Of a stretch of 64,000 nucleotides of DNA, positions 26,101-40,520 are shown in pieces. The position numbers were made by a program, and so were the translations under genes. The notes beneath the pieces were generated by a model that was not told the origin of the DNA, ran no database searches, and worked only from the letters and a program-made list of their open reading frames with translations. The DNA is from Monosporascus cannonballus (lineage: Eukaryota; Ascomycota; Sordariomycetes; Xylariales). The stretch spans positions 36,514-100,513 of the forward strand of contig QJNS01000275.1 of NCBI GenBank assembly GCA_004154925.1, read 5' to 3'. Numbering within the stretch: position 1 is the first letter of the stretch; every line of letters starts with the position of its first letter.

Positions 26101-29100
26101 ACTTATCGTTTTTAAATATTTTTAACCTTTTAACCTTATTTTCGTTATCGTACTTATATTTGCATAATTCGTTTGCTTTTATATTATTACCGGAATCGCC
26201 GGCGTCGCTAAAACGTAATAATCTGTAATCGGACATTATAAGTAATATATCGAAAAAGGAAATTAAAATAATAATTCTTATTAAAATTAAGAAATTGCGC
26301 GTTAAAAATAAATAATACTTATCTAATAATAATATTAATGGCATATTAAAAAGTAATTGCTATATTAAATTAAAAAATAAAAAACGAAATGTTGCCAATC
26401 TTAATTAAAGCTAAAAATAAAAAACGCGTTCAGTTTCGACGTAGCGTTACGGTTATAAAATGCATTAATTATAAATATATACATAATATTAATTAAAAGT
26501 ATTAATATATTATTTACTTCTTAAATTGGTTAGGTTTATTAATTTTTAATTGGTTAAACCATATACGAAATATTAATTCGTCTTAATCCGAATGAATTAT
26601 ATATTATAATAAATATATATTAAATATTTTTAATTAAAAAGTTTAAAGAAATTTTGTATTACGTGATTCAAATTATAATTTATTACGGTTATTAACAAAT
26701 TATCTTTTTAATTTATAGCCCTTAATTTACGACGCCGTATTAAAATGTTTTAAATCTTATTTTTTGATTTTTTAAGCTTATCGCATTAATTCCTAAAATA
26801 CTTTTATTTTTTTTTAACTTTTAAAGTACTTTAATTTGGACCGAATGATTAAAATAAGGAATCGATTATACAGGTAAATAAATAGTATAAATAATTTTTC
26901 GCCAATATGAAAAAGGCCATTTTTTCGCCATTAATATAATTATCTTGGCGTCCGCTTTTCTTTAAATATTAATTCGAAACGTTTAAAATCCGGGATTTAT
27001 AATAAATCTTTACTAATTACGCTTTATAATTTTAGCCTTCTGCAATTAAAATTAATATTTATAGACGTACGGTTTTAATTAGTATTTTTCGAAGCCGTTT
27101 ATATACCTTTTTATTATTTTATTAAAAATTTTGATAATTATTTTTTTTCGAATTAAGGCTTTTTGGTTCCCTTAGTAAAAATCGACGGCCGGATTTAGCT
27201 TTCTTCCTTTTACCGCGTTTTCCCTTTGTCGGCGTAATTAGATCTCTAGCTAGTTTTAGGAATTTTTTTGTATCCAAATTTTACATAAGTATAATAATAA
27301 TTAGATATTCCGGGTAACCGCCAAAATCCTTAATATTAATACCGAATATGCCGCGGTACTTAAAAATTTAATTTTTATATGAAGTTATTTATTCGGTAAC
27401 TAATTACATATAATTAAGAATTTTTCTTTCGTTTAACATTATAAAAATAATATTTAAATAATATATATTATAAGATATATTGCATTTTTGTATTGTTTTT
27501 AATCGGGATTATAAAATTAATATATCCCTAATATTATTTATATTATATAAATCGTTATAAATTATACATTCTCGAAACCGGTTAACGGCTCGATATATGC
27601 GGTTTTTTAAAAAAATATTCGCCGGTTAAATTTAATATAAAAACGTTTATTTTGCGGTTTTAAAAATTTACTATTTAATAATCCGTATTATCCGTATTAA
27701 TAACTTTATTATTATATTCTGGTATAAGGAAAAAAACGAATAATATTATATATTATTTAATAATACTGTTGGGGATTAAGAAACTCGAAGTTTGAAAATT
27801 ATTAAAATATATAAATATATTTTTTATTAATCTTTTATAAGTTATATATATATAATTAAAGTTTCGGAATATCTATTTAAGTATTATTCCAAGATTATTA
27901 TAAATAAAATATGCGTTAATATATATTTAACGGTAAGTAACTTATGTTTTTTAATATATAGTAATAAAATTTACTTTATAAACTTTTATAGTATTGGGAT
28001 TTTGTCGAATAATCGTTTGGCTTAAAAAAAGCTTATTTTATAAGTTAAGGCAGGGTATGAAAAAATGGTATATATAATAAGAAATAAAATACGGAAAATA
28101 ACGTCGTAATTAATATAATTGGTATCGAAAGTTAACCTAACGCCGCTACGATTTTTATATACGTTCTAATTTTTTATTAAATTTTTTCATATTTTCCAAA
28201 TACGATTACCGTATTTTGTTTTATTAAACGGTAATAATATTATTATAATAATTATATAATATTAAGTATAGATAAATAAGTAATTACAATTAGAAAATTT
28301 AATAAGATTATAAGCTTACAGATATAAATTTAGCCTAATTAATATTAGATATATAAATACAAGATATGAAACATAATATATAAGATAAAGTTCGTATAGT
28401 AAATAATAATTAAATATGTTATTGGTATTAATAAAAAATATGTAAAGATTTATAATATACGAATAAAACTTACGGATAATTAATAAAATATAGAAATATT
28501 TTAAAGTAATATATATAATTAAAATTAAGATATATATAAATTTTAGGATTATGTAATTATAAATATGTAAATTAACGATATTTTTTATAACGAAATAATA
28601 ATATATAAGGAAAAAGCCTAGTAATTATATATAACTTATACAAAATTTATATTTTATTATAAAACTTTTAATATAATTTATAAATTATTTTTATTAAATA
28701 TATATTAAATATAATTATTAAAATTATTTAATATAAAATTAATATTATTTACTTAATTATAATTTCTTATAATTCCAAATATTTATTATATCTTAATATA
28801 TAAAATAACGTTATTTATAATATAATAATTATTAATTTATTCTTTTTTATTTAATACTCAAAATCCATATTATAATATATACCTTTATATATTTTACGAT
28901 ATTATAAAAGGGAAATAATCTTTTTATTAATATAATAAAGGTAATTTCCGTTATAACACCCTATAATATATCTCGAATAAACCTAAAAAACTTTATTCGC
29001 CTAGTTAAAAAAATTAGATTCGCTGATAATATCCCCGAAAAACAATTTGTCCTTAAGAAATAACGTTAAGGACGGGTTATAAGATTTCGGATTAAAAAAT

Positions 29101-32100
29101 AACCGAAATAAATACTAAAATAAAAACAATTTGCTTCCGAAAAATAATTTTAAGGACTGATAATAAAATTCTTAATTAAAAAATAACCGAAACCGGTACC
29201 AAAATAACCTGTAATAAGGCGAAATTAACGACATAATCCCCATTAAGATATTTTCGTATTAATTAAATAATATTTAATTATTTTAAAATATAAGATATTC
29301 CTTATAAAAATATATATTATGTATAACCGATTCCATATACCAGAAATATATTATAAAATTATATTAATATAGCGGAAAATTAGAAAATAATAAATCCTTT
29401 ACCTTTGGATATTAATACGAATATATATTAATTAAATAGTTTAACAATTATGGGAAATTTATAAATTTAATATTATTACGAAAAGCTTATATTACAAATA
29501 AGACTTTTTATTACGGAAAAATGCGATATTTATATAAATATTAAATGTTAAAAATATAGTTCGGAATATTCTTTATAATATTAATAGGCAAAATAAAATT
29601 TACGTTATAACAGATTATATCGGCTTTATAAGATATTAAATTACGACATTAATTACTGATCTTTAATTAATTACAGTTTTTGCAATTTAACAAAAAGATT
29701 ATATAAATTAAATACTATATAAATAATACGAAAAAAGATTTATAATTTTATAAACCGGGCTACTTAACTAGAAAATACATATTATATAACTATTTTATAA
29801 GTATTATAATTTACGAAATTATACGGATAACAAATATGTAAATTATGTATAGGAATGCGGCGAAAAATATTTATATGCGATCCCTAAATATTCGGTATTA
29901 TTATATAATCGGAATAAAAATTTCCAAAATGATTTAAACACAAATATTACGCCTAAAACAAATAAGATTTTAAGATTCGAAAACGTAAAAAAAATTATTA
30001 ATACATAAATTATAATAATAAGCGAAAAAGGGCAAAATAAAGGGAAAGAATCTTAAAAAATATTTAAAATTATTAATTAATAAATTCATTATAAACGGAA
30101 AATATAAATTAATCCGAAGTTATAGGTTATATTTAATTATTAATAATACGATATTTTTATACGATTTTACGAAAAACAAAACGTTAAAACGGAATATAAT
30201 TAATCAAAATTATGTAAATTATAAATTTAATTATTTATTTTAATTTCGTTAATAATTATGTTACGTACCATATTATAAAATATTAATTTTTTTTCCGTAA
30301 TTTTATTACCGAAAATAAATAAATTATACTAATATAATAACTAGGTAATTACGATAATATACAAAATAATCCCGAAGTTAATTAATTACAATTACGTAAA
30401 TAACAAAATTATATTAATATTAATATTATATTATTTATAAAAAGGTACAAATAATAAAAAAGTAAAAAACTTATATTAATAATTTTTTTAAATAAATCCT
30501 TATTTTACTTATCCGACGATAATAATAACAATAACGGACCGCCTTAATTAGGACTATTAATTAAATTATCGATAATTTGCATTATAAAATAATAATCTTT
30601 TTCCGTATATAGGATATTACGGTTATTCAGAACCAAATTATCTTTAATAAATTCGGTATTAAAACTTTTTCGGCTAATTATATTAAAATTATTTACAAAT
30701 TAATTTTCGTCTTTTGCCGGATCTAATTAATTAAGCTTATTTACGTTATTAATAATAAGTGCGATATTATTAAAATTAACAAATTTAATTTCTTTAACTT
30801 TACGACCTATAGCCAAAATATTTTCGGAATCCCAGCCGTCTTTTTTAATCCGAAACGGATATTTTTTAACAAATCAAAAATTCCGAAACAGAAAATAAAG
30901 GCATTTAAAGATTTCGTTATAAAAGTTCCGAATAACGTAACGCTTATTTCGCGAAAAAACATAATAAATATAAAATTCGCGTTATAAAGATATACGGTAC
31001 TTAATTAAAAACGAATCTTAAAAAGAAATAATATCAATATTATATATATTATTTTTCGATTAGCGGACTTCGTTAATAAGCTATAAATTATAATATTTTC
31101 CCTTTCAATTAAATACTTTCCATATTTCTTCCTTAGATTTTATTAATATTAAACTTAATATTAAAATCAAATTAATAAATATTTAATTAAATATTAGAAA
31201 ACGTAATATCTAGTTAAAGTAAATTTTTTTTTCGTAATTAAATTAATCGGCCTTATAAAAAAATAATATTAATATTAACCGCTTAATATAATTAACGTCG
31301 CTATATTGTATAATATATAAAAAATATAAATAAACTTAAGTTTTCTAAAAAAAATAATAATAATAATTTTAAAAAATTTTATCGATAAAAACGATATCGA
31401 TTAATAATTAATTTTTATTTTTAATAAAATTAAAAAAACTATTATTTTATAAAATAACGGCCCCATTAAAAATATTTTCGGTTTTATAATTATTTAATAA
31501 AAAGGCTTTATTCGGTACTTTTTAATTAAAACCGTACCGTTTAAAAAATAATTTAAATAAATTATATTCCCGAATTAAAAAATAAAATATTTACGAATTA
31601 TCCATTAATTTATTTATATTATTAAGTAATTTATTATTAATAAATAATAACAAAAGTTTTCGTCGGAAAAATTCTTATTTATTAATACGTTTTAATTAAA
31701 ACCTTATAATACCTCTTTTATTTATTCGATACGAACAAAATATTCAGAAATTATATTATATGCGATATATTCAAATTCGGCAATAGTTCACCGGAAATAT
31801 ATATATTTTATAAATTCGGTAAGTTCGGCTTTCGAAAGAAAACTTTCGATTAAGGTATTCCGGGAAGTTCTATATACGTTAAACGTTTTTATTATAAATA
31901 GTTCGTATTAAATATATAATTCCTATAAAAATAATGGAAATATATAAATATTATATATATAAAAAATACAAAGTTCGAAAAAGTAAAATATCGGCAATTT
32001 TTAATATAATTATATTATTTTATTTCAAAATTAATCATCCGCTTTTAAAATTGCTTATATTTTATATGTTCTGGTTATATTATCGGGTTAATAAGTATAT

Positions 32101-33780
32101 ATGAATATAAGCAAAAAGTTTATTTATATATAAAATAAAACAGAAATAAAAAATATTACCTTTTTTATCGTATAAATCGATTATTTTAACTTAATTGGTC
32201 TATATTTTTCGAATATAATTAATTATTTTTTAATTTCTATAAATAAGATAAAAAATATTTCGAAAACCGATAGGATTTTTTTAAATCTATATATCCCTTA
32301 AAAAAACTTTCGATAAACGTTATAAATATTATCGATAATACTTTTATTGTCGTTAATTATATTTAACGAAATCGAATAACGTTTATTATACGGAATATAT
32401 TTTAATTTAAAAAAGCCGGTAAATTTTTACTTATTACGTTTATAAAATGTAATAATAAAATCAAAAAATAAAATCCGGATATTATTAATTACAAACTAAC
32501 AGAAAATATTAAGCGGTATCAGATATTATTATAATATTTTATAAAATTATTTTATTTTATAATATTAATTAGGTTAAAAATAAATTATTTTAAACTTTTT
32601 TTAAAGATATAATTATAATAACGGGCAAAAATAATAATAATAGTTTGTATAATAATACTATATCGAAATATTATATTACGAATATAATTTTAAATATTAA
32701 AATTATCGTACTAAAATATAATATTATTTCATTATACCTAATTATAAAATATAACTTATTTTAATTAAAATTATATAATTATAAAGGAATTAATATAATT
32801 ACTTTAACTTTTTTCGTTAACTTAAATATATCTTTATTTAATATATAATAACTTTTACAAATATTTAACCACCTCAATATATTAATATTATATCGTAATA
32901 AGCTCGAAAATAATTGAAACTTACCTAATAAATAAAGTAAATAATTGCCGTTAATTTTAAAAGTTATCCTCACCATAATAACTAAAATTATAAAGAAAAA
33001 ATATATAAAAATATCCGGATCACTATTATTACAAAACCGCTTTATTTTTAATTTCGTATTATACGATTACTATTTTTTCTAAAATATGTAACCACTTAAT
33101 TTGAAAATTTAAATTAATTAAGAACAAACGCCTTTATAAAATATTAACCTTTATCCAAAATCGTATAAATTACTTTAACTTTAAATAATACCTTTTTCGG
33201 CACATAACGAAATCTAGGCTTTTTTACAAAAGTTATAAACTTCCCGTATAATATATTATAATAATTACATATAACTGGATCCTAATAAGCCGGAATTCAA
33301 AATTCCTATTAACTTTTACATATTTACAGTTTTTCGCATATTTAGTTTTTTTTAAAACGTTAATTAATTAATTAATCCGAACGGTTAAATTAATAATTCA
33401 GCTTAAATCGTTACAAAAAACCCAATTACGAATAAAAATTTTAAATGTTATATTAATTTTTTTATATTAATGCCAGAAATTTAATATATACGTACGTATA
33501 TTCTGTTTTAAGAATATAACCAAGTAAAATCAGGAAAATTTGGATTTATCGTATTTTAAAAAGGAGAATAATAACGCGACGGGTTCGGGCTGTAGCTATT
33601 ATACGCATTACGATTTAAAAATAACAAATAAGTTCTGATTAAAACCAAATTAGTATTAATAATAAGCTATGGCAAAAATAATAATAATATATATATATAT
33701 ATATATCTATAAAAAAACGTTTTATTATTAAGTTATTACGGATTTTCGTTTTTTTAAAAAAGTAAATATATTAAACGAAG
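23176..33780. other. AT-rich RIP-degraded block retaining CG and CCGG steps
   Basis: Ten kilobases of mutated DNA in which CG-containing words (CCGG, TTCGG, CGACG) are more frequent by eye than in the flanking deserts. All frames are interrupted; the longest minus-strand frames, at 24,916-25,113 and 26,057-26,344, show no domain I can name. A stretch starting TGTTGGGGATTAAG at about 27,769 resembles an LTR start, but I found no partner. A two-copy 84-bp tandem repeat lies at 29,041-29,208. One or more large degraded elements are likely. Confidence 0.5.
29041..29208 (+). repeat. 84-bp tandem repeat, two copies
   Basis: The second copy starts at 29,125 and follows the first without a gap. Both contain AACAATTTG, a TTAAGGAC segment and ATTAAAAAATAACCGAAA. 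The period is 28 codons, so the duplication would keep a reading frame, which fits a repeat inside a former polyprotein. The copies have since diverged by mutation. Confidence 0.6.
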
Positions 33781-34010
33781 CCGGTTTTACGCAATTACAA
33801 TTTAGGCCTCGCTAGCTCGTTACGGGGATTTGGGATTTGATTGGTTAATATTTAGCGTTATGGAGCGGTACTTAAGTAACTTTGAAAAAATTGGGAAAAC
33901 GAGCCAGGGAGACCTGAGCTAGCTGAAGTAAAATATGCGATGCCTGTCAGATATAAGGGACATCAGTTTTGTTGTTGTATTCAGCTAATTACGTGCGCTT
34001 TCGCAACGCG
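33781..34010. mobile_element. GC-richer patch, edge of a degraded element
   Basis: About 230 bp with near-normal composition. The part at 33,856-33,960 resembles 22,598-22,690, and a segment near 33,937-33,968 (CTGTCAG followed by GGGACATCAG) resembles CTGTCAGGGGTCC near 23,088. The two patches may be ends, or copies, of one element family about 11 kb apart. LTR status is not shown. Confidence 0.35.
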
Positions 34011-35220
34011 TAAAGCTTTTATATAACCTAGTAACGGTATATATATATTCCAATTAAAAGGTAGCTTTTCAGTATTAGATATATTAAAATACATCTAGCT
34101 TACTAATATACTCCTTTAATATCTTAAAATATTTAAGGCGTTAATTATTACATTTTTCATTTTTAAAGTTATAATAATCTATTTTAATCTTCTTCTAGCG
34201 ATTAAATCCTTTTAATTAGTTAATTGCTTTATTAAAATTACTCGTAAAATATTTCTTCGCTCTTTAAAAACCTTCGTTATATGTATAAGTTTTAATTGTA
34301 TTTTTTTAAAAAAAAAACTTGAAGCCTTTTTATAATAATGTTTTCGTTAATCGAGTTATTAACAAATTATTCGTAAATATATCATTTATTACAATTAAGT
34401 TTTTCTTTATTATATTTTACATATATATCTATCGATATATTATAATTTCATTTTAAAATAACGTAATATTTACATTAACAAAAGTTATACGTTATATACT
34501 ATTATACTATATATTTTAAAGTCCTATTTATAAATTAACTTACAATCTTACAATTAATCCACAAATAAAAAAAGAATTTTAACGATATATATATAAAATA
34601 AATATTCCGTTTTTATTATAAAAGTAACTATGAATTCTTGCTTATTTGCTTTTTATTCCATTATTTTTCGAATAAGTTTATAGCGTTCATTTAAGATTTT
34701 TTTCGATTAATGGTATTATTTAAAAAATGATCTTGCTTTAAATATTTATCGAATTTTCGCCGTTAAATTACAATATTTATATTTTAATTTCGATAAGTAT
34801 AATATAATTGAATTAACAGTTTCGCAGTACGTAACATTTAAATTCGAATTTAATCGTATTAATCGAAATACAGTAAAAATATACCGTATTAAATATTTAT
34901 CGTTTTATGTAGTGTTTGTTTTAGAGATTTATTAATTAAATTTTAAAAATTTAAATCAAGGTTCAAATAGAACTTAAAAGTAGTTATCAATTTATTTAAA
35001 ACTATATTAAACGTTTTTAACAACAAAATTAATTAATATCTTTACAAAGCTAAATTAAAATAATTAAATCGTTTATTTAAGGCGGCGTTTAATTATTTCC
35101 ATAATCAATATTATTAAAGGATTTTATTTTTAATAAAAATATATCATTTTTTAATTTATTAAATTAATTAATGAATGAAGTACTAATTCTTGTTTTAATA
35201 CATAACCATAATAATATTAA
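34011..35220. other. AT-rich RIP-degraded DNA
   Basis: No gene or clear repeat is seen between the patch ending near 34,010 and the first Gypsy LTR. Confidence 0.5.
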
Positions 35221-35597
35221 TGTTATGATCTAATAGGCTTAGCGGGCCTAAAAAACTGTCCAGATAAAATTAAACTAAATCTGATATGAGAAAAATCACG
35301 TAATAAGTTTAAGCCTCTTAAAGGCTTAAGTACTTTAAGCTTATTAAGCTATACAAAAGAATTACAGAACTTAAGAAATTTTAAAAAAATAAACCTCTTA
35401 AATATTTATTATTGCTATAAATCTAAATAATAATAATTTGGAACAAAATATCGTTACCTATAATACTTTTACTATTATGAAATATAACAAATTAATTAAA
35501 TATATTATTTAAAATCTTACGATATTTTTTCTAATATAAACCCGTACGATTTAGGTTTAATAATTAGTTAAATTGTTTAACCGTTCTACGTTATAAA
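35221..35597 (+). repeat. 5' LTR of Gypsy copy A
   Basis: It starts TGTTATGATCTAATAGGCTT and ends near TTATAAA. It aligns along its length with the LTRs at 42.2, 44.9 and 58.3 kb and, inverted, those of copy C. A shared landmark near the 3' end is CCGTACGATTTAGGTTTAAT. Confidence 0.75.
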
Positions 35598-37999
35598 CTG
35601 TTATTTAATAATATCGTTAAACTTTAAATAATATTATAAATATTATATTTATTAGCTATTAACCGATTTACGAAACCACTTATAATAATATATGTTTAAA
35701 AGACAAGAAAAATCATAACTTAGTTTAACAAAAAAAGATTTTTTAACAAGTAGACTTTTTCAATAAACGTTTTATTCATTTTAAAAAGGAAAATACAAAC
35801 CTTATCGTGCTTTTTTAAATAATATAGAAAAAATTTCAAAGCAAAGACAAAATATCGAATACTGGAAAACCTTCTAAAACAATAAAAAATCTTTAATTGA
35901 ATTTTATTAAAAACCGGAAAGGATTTTAAAATTTCTTAAACTTGAATTATTTAATCGTATTTTCGTAAAATTATAATTATTTCTTACATAATATAGAACG
36001 TATTTTCGATATCGTTCTATTTAATTTATAATGTCTATTTCGTAAATAATATTTGCGAGTAAATAGTTTATAAGAAGTACCCTTATTTAATTCGAATCTC
36101 TAACAAAAAACATATTACCTTATTAATAAAAAATAGAATTCCGAAATAATACAAATATATAACGATTATAAATAATTAGAATAAATATTAACGACATCTT
36201 TCGAAATAATAAACAAAAAAATAAAAACTATTAATAGACAAGCTGTTTCATAGGTTAAAGAAAGTATAAATTTTTATTTAAACTTAATTAATGAAAATAC
36301 CTATTAAATTATAATGCTATAATCATTAAAATCAATAATCGACAATGTATCTAATATACGAAAAATATTAAAAATAGATATAACAATACATTTCGAATTA
36401 GTATTAATATGTCTCGATATAAAAATATTTTATATAATATTGTTAACAAATTATAAACCCTAAAGTTAGATGTAAAAGAAGCATGAAAGTAAATATTATA
36501 ATTTTAAAAAGAACAAATATAAAGTATACATATATTACTTACTTTAAGATTTTCACAAAAGAATATATATTTATATTTAAAAATCATTTTAAAAGATTAA
36601 AAAAATAAGAAAACACTATCAAGGTAATATCAACTTCATATAAAATAAAATAATTACGATAAAAAGTTCGACGTAAAATAAAAAAAGCTAAAAGAATTGT
36701 TTCGAAAAACGTTAAGAAAATAATAATACGCCTTAAAATAATCATTAAAGAAATAGTGCCAATAAATAAAAGCAGTTTAGTCAGAATTTGTTGATCAATA
36801 TAATAGAATACACGTCATATATTATAAAGGACGTAAATATTCTGTATAAAACGTACAAAAGAATCACTTTCGTAACGTACAAAACGTATATAGGAAAAAG
36901 GATTTAATATTTTAAATTAAATCGAAAGTAATACATTAAATAAAGGATAATATTAATATATTCGAATTATTACTTTTTAAACCGAAATAGATAAAAGATG
37001 AATTTTATGAAATTAACTAAAGAAAAACAATCTCTATAAAAAGACCTTTTTTACTTTTATAATAAATACAAGTATTAGATTATAAAAGAAATTATTTTAA
37101 CGTACCGTGAAAAATATTGCGAAAAAGTTATTATAGATGTTTTTTTCTAATTAACGTTTACTATAAGATTTTTTAAATATAGCGTTTCAAAAAGCATTAA
37201 TAATTTAGTTATAAAATCTACTAAAAATGATAAATTAAAAGGAAATTAATAGAATATTATACATAATTTCAAAAAATAAATTACTTAACGAAAAGCAATT
37301 ATAAATTAGTTAAAGCATCTGACACAATATAATGGAAAAATAGGCTACTAAAAACGGTAAATATAATAATTTAACTGATTTTATATTAAAATATTAATAT
37401 ACTTCTATAAATTTGAAAAAGATTAAAAGAATAAGGTTATTTCTAAAACATCTATAAAATACAGAAATCTAAAGAAATTAAAAAAGATTTTAAAAAAGGC
37501 TTTAAAGCTAACAATAAAAATACTTAGAAACTTTATTATTTTAGGTATACGTATTAAAACATATTAATATACTGTAATAATAAATTACGAAACTTTACGC
37601 GGAAATTCAATTATATTAACCGGTATTTATAAGCTTAAATTGTTATAAAAATATCAGTTAAACCCTTACATAGTTATAAATATCGAAAATTAGCATTCTT
37701 TCACGATAAGAAAAGAATTTTACTTAAAATTAATTATTTCAAGATTTCTATTTAAGAACGATATTAAAGAGTTAATATCGATATCGTTTTATTTAAAACT
37801 TACAATATAATCTTAAGATTATTATAGATATATTAACACGAAATTTCGTTTTGTACCTACTTAATAAATAAAAAGAAACTTAAAATATTAATATTCGATC
37901 AAAAATAATAATAAATATAACTATAAAAATACGATAAATATCTTATTATCGAAGAGAACAAAATACAAAAAAATTAACAATTTTAAAAAATATAACTTA

Positions 38000-38970
38000 T
38001 TATTAGTATTATGATAAAGTTTAAATGATTAAATAACGATTTAAAATACTAACCTCAAAAGTTCAAAAGTTTAGTTAATATATTATTATAATATTATTAA
38101 TATAAATAGCTTTTGAAAAAATGCTTAATGCATAATTATTGAAATATAACAGATGAAATTATAAAGTGCTGTCTACAAAATTATTTACGAATTTTTATAT
38201 TATTTATATCTTTAACGAGAATAAATTATGCGTTTTAAAAACATTTGAAAAATTCGATATATAAAAGATAAATTCGATTTTCGAAATTAATATTAAAGTA
38301 TATTATACTTTTCAGACTTGAGAAAAATTATAAATTATAATTCATAGTTAACTATCGATAATTAAACGATATTATTATATAAAATTAAATATGAGTACCG
38401 TTAATTATTATCGTATTAAAATCGATATTATTGAATTACACATTTTATAATATTTAATGCTGAAAACAAATATAATTTTATTAAAATTAAAAAGGATCCA
38501 AATAAGAATTGCTTTTTTAAAATGAAATACAAATTATTTAAATATTTAGGGCCGGTAATAAAATATACGAATATATCAGCAACTTTTTAACGGATAGTGA
38601 ATTATATATTACGAAAATTTCTCGAAGTTTTTATTATATATTTTTTCGGCGAGAGTTTTATTTATTCGAAAACGCAAAAGATATATAAGGGATATGTTTA
38701 TAAAGCTTGTTAAACGGAATCAGACGCCGAATTATCAATTAATACAGAAAAGAGTCAATTTATAAATAGAAAATAAAATATTTAAAACATATTATTACTA
38801 TGAGAAATAGTAAAATATATCTTAAGAAAATCGCTATAATTATAAAATAACAAACCTTAATAATAATTACAAAGATATAAGTGTTTTTTGAATTCGTTAC
38901 TTATTATAAAGGCTTTATCCGAAATTTAAACACAATTATTATACCTTTAACTAACGTTATTAAGAAAAGT
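38000..38970 (+). pseudogene. Reverse transcriptase remnant of Gypsy copy A
   Basis: The catalytic box reads as a mutated Y-x-D-D context followed by I-Y-S-K at about 38,634-38,670. The later F-L-x-x-x-x-x-x-x-x-x-I-R-x-L type segment is at about 38,890-38,935. Frame-breaking TAA and TAG codons are those expected when CAA or CAG is mutated by RIP. The start is placed only from the usual domain length. There is no function now. Confidence 0.6.
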
Positions 38971-39014
38971 TTTTAAATAAATATTATAAACAAGAAAATG
39001 TTTAGAAAATCAAA

Positions 39015-40520
39015 AATACAATTATTGTTGAATTAATATTAATTATATATGGTTTAAAATATTTCGTTAAATTAAAAACCGATATTTCGGATTATATGTT
39101 AAGCGTAATAATCGAATAATAAAATAATTAAGACAAATTATATATTACTATAATCTTCTTGTATAATTTAAAAGAAATTAAATAAATCAGGTTATTACAA
39201 ATAAAAGTTTTAGAATTATCGTTATTGCTTTTCGAAAATTTAGGCATTTTTTAAAAAAAAAAGTCCTTTTTAGGTGAAGATTTATGCTGATTATTAAGAT
39301 TTTACTCGTTTTACTACGATTAGAAAATTTACCAGACGATAATTATAATACGCAAAGGAAATAGCGAATTTTAATTTCGTTATCATCTATAAAAAGGGTT
39401 TAAAAACAGCAGAATAAATGTCTCAAGCTAATAACCAGATTCCGAAGAAAAGGTAGTTAAGATTAGCTGTATAATTTTCGACTTTATCTTAAAAAGATAT
39501 TTATACCTATGTTAAATTGCAATAATAAGAGCTATCCTATACAGGATGTATTGAGAAATCAGAAAATACAATAATAATTTATTAAAAAATAAAAAAATAA
39601 TTAAGTCATAAGTTCTAGAAAAATATTAATTGGACCTAATATGCGATATATATAAACATTAATTATATAGACATCCAAAGACCTATAAAACCGTAAAACG
39701 ACATTAACGTACTTATTACTTTCTCAAGATAAAAATAATAGTTCAGAAACTGCGACGATAATGTGATCTTTGCAACAAGGCAATCATATACGATCCAGTA
39801 CCCCTCATTAAACTAGAAACCGATGTTTCCGATTATGCGTTAGACGCAGCGGTCGGATAGCGATATAATTATGGTAAATTATATCTTATCGCAATATTTT
39901 CGTAAAACTTGAAAAAAAAGTCGAATTTAACTATGTTATTCCAGATAAAAGGTTTAGGGTTATCGTTATAGCTTTTTAAAAGTTTAGGTATTTTTTCAAT
40001 GCAAAGTTTTATTAAATTATACTTTATACGGATTATCAAAATATTACTCGTTTTATTATAATCTGAGAATTTACTAAATAATAATTACGATGCGCAAAAA
40101 AATAGGGAACTTGGATTTTGTTATTATTTATAAAAAGAACTTAAAAAACAGTAAAGTAAATATCTTAAATAGATAACCAAATTTCGAAAAAGAGTTAGAC
40201 AAAATTAGCTATATAATTTTCAATATTACCTGAAGAAAATAGTTACACCAATATTAAATTGTAATAATACGAGTTGTACTATAAATTGTATAACAAAAAA
40301 TCAGGAAATATAATAATAATTTACTAAAAAAAATAAAACAAATAAATATGTTATAAATTATAAAGAATGTTATATAAAACTCGTACGCAATATAGATAAA
40401 AATTAATTATATAAATATCTCAAGACTTATAAAATCTTAAAACAATTTTAATATATTTATTACTTTTTTAAAATAAAATAATGGTTTAAAAAATACGACG
40501 ATATTATAACGTTTATAGTA
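39015..40520 (+). repeat. Tandem duplication of RNase H plus integrase zinc-binding region
   Basis: Unit 1 runs about 39,015-39,775 and unit 2 about 39,776-40,520. Each starts with the RNase H motif region (T-D-x-S-D-Y; 39,073 and 39,814) and contains the Y-T-D-x-x-x-x-x-x-F type segment and the K-x-x-x-x-A-D-x-L-S position. Each ends in the integrase H-x-H/C-x-x-C zinc-binding region (near 39,650-39,780 and 40,380-40,520). Spacing is about 740 bp. The junction around 39,640-39,900 keeps more G and C than the surroundings. Copy B shows a single such unit near 49,260-49,980. Confidence 0.6.
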
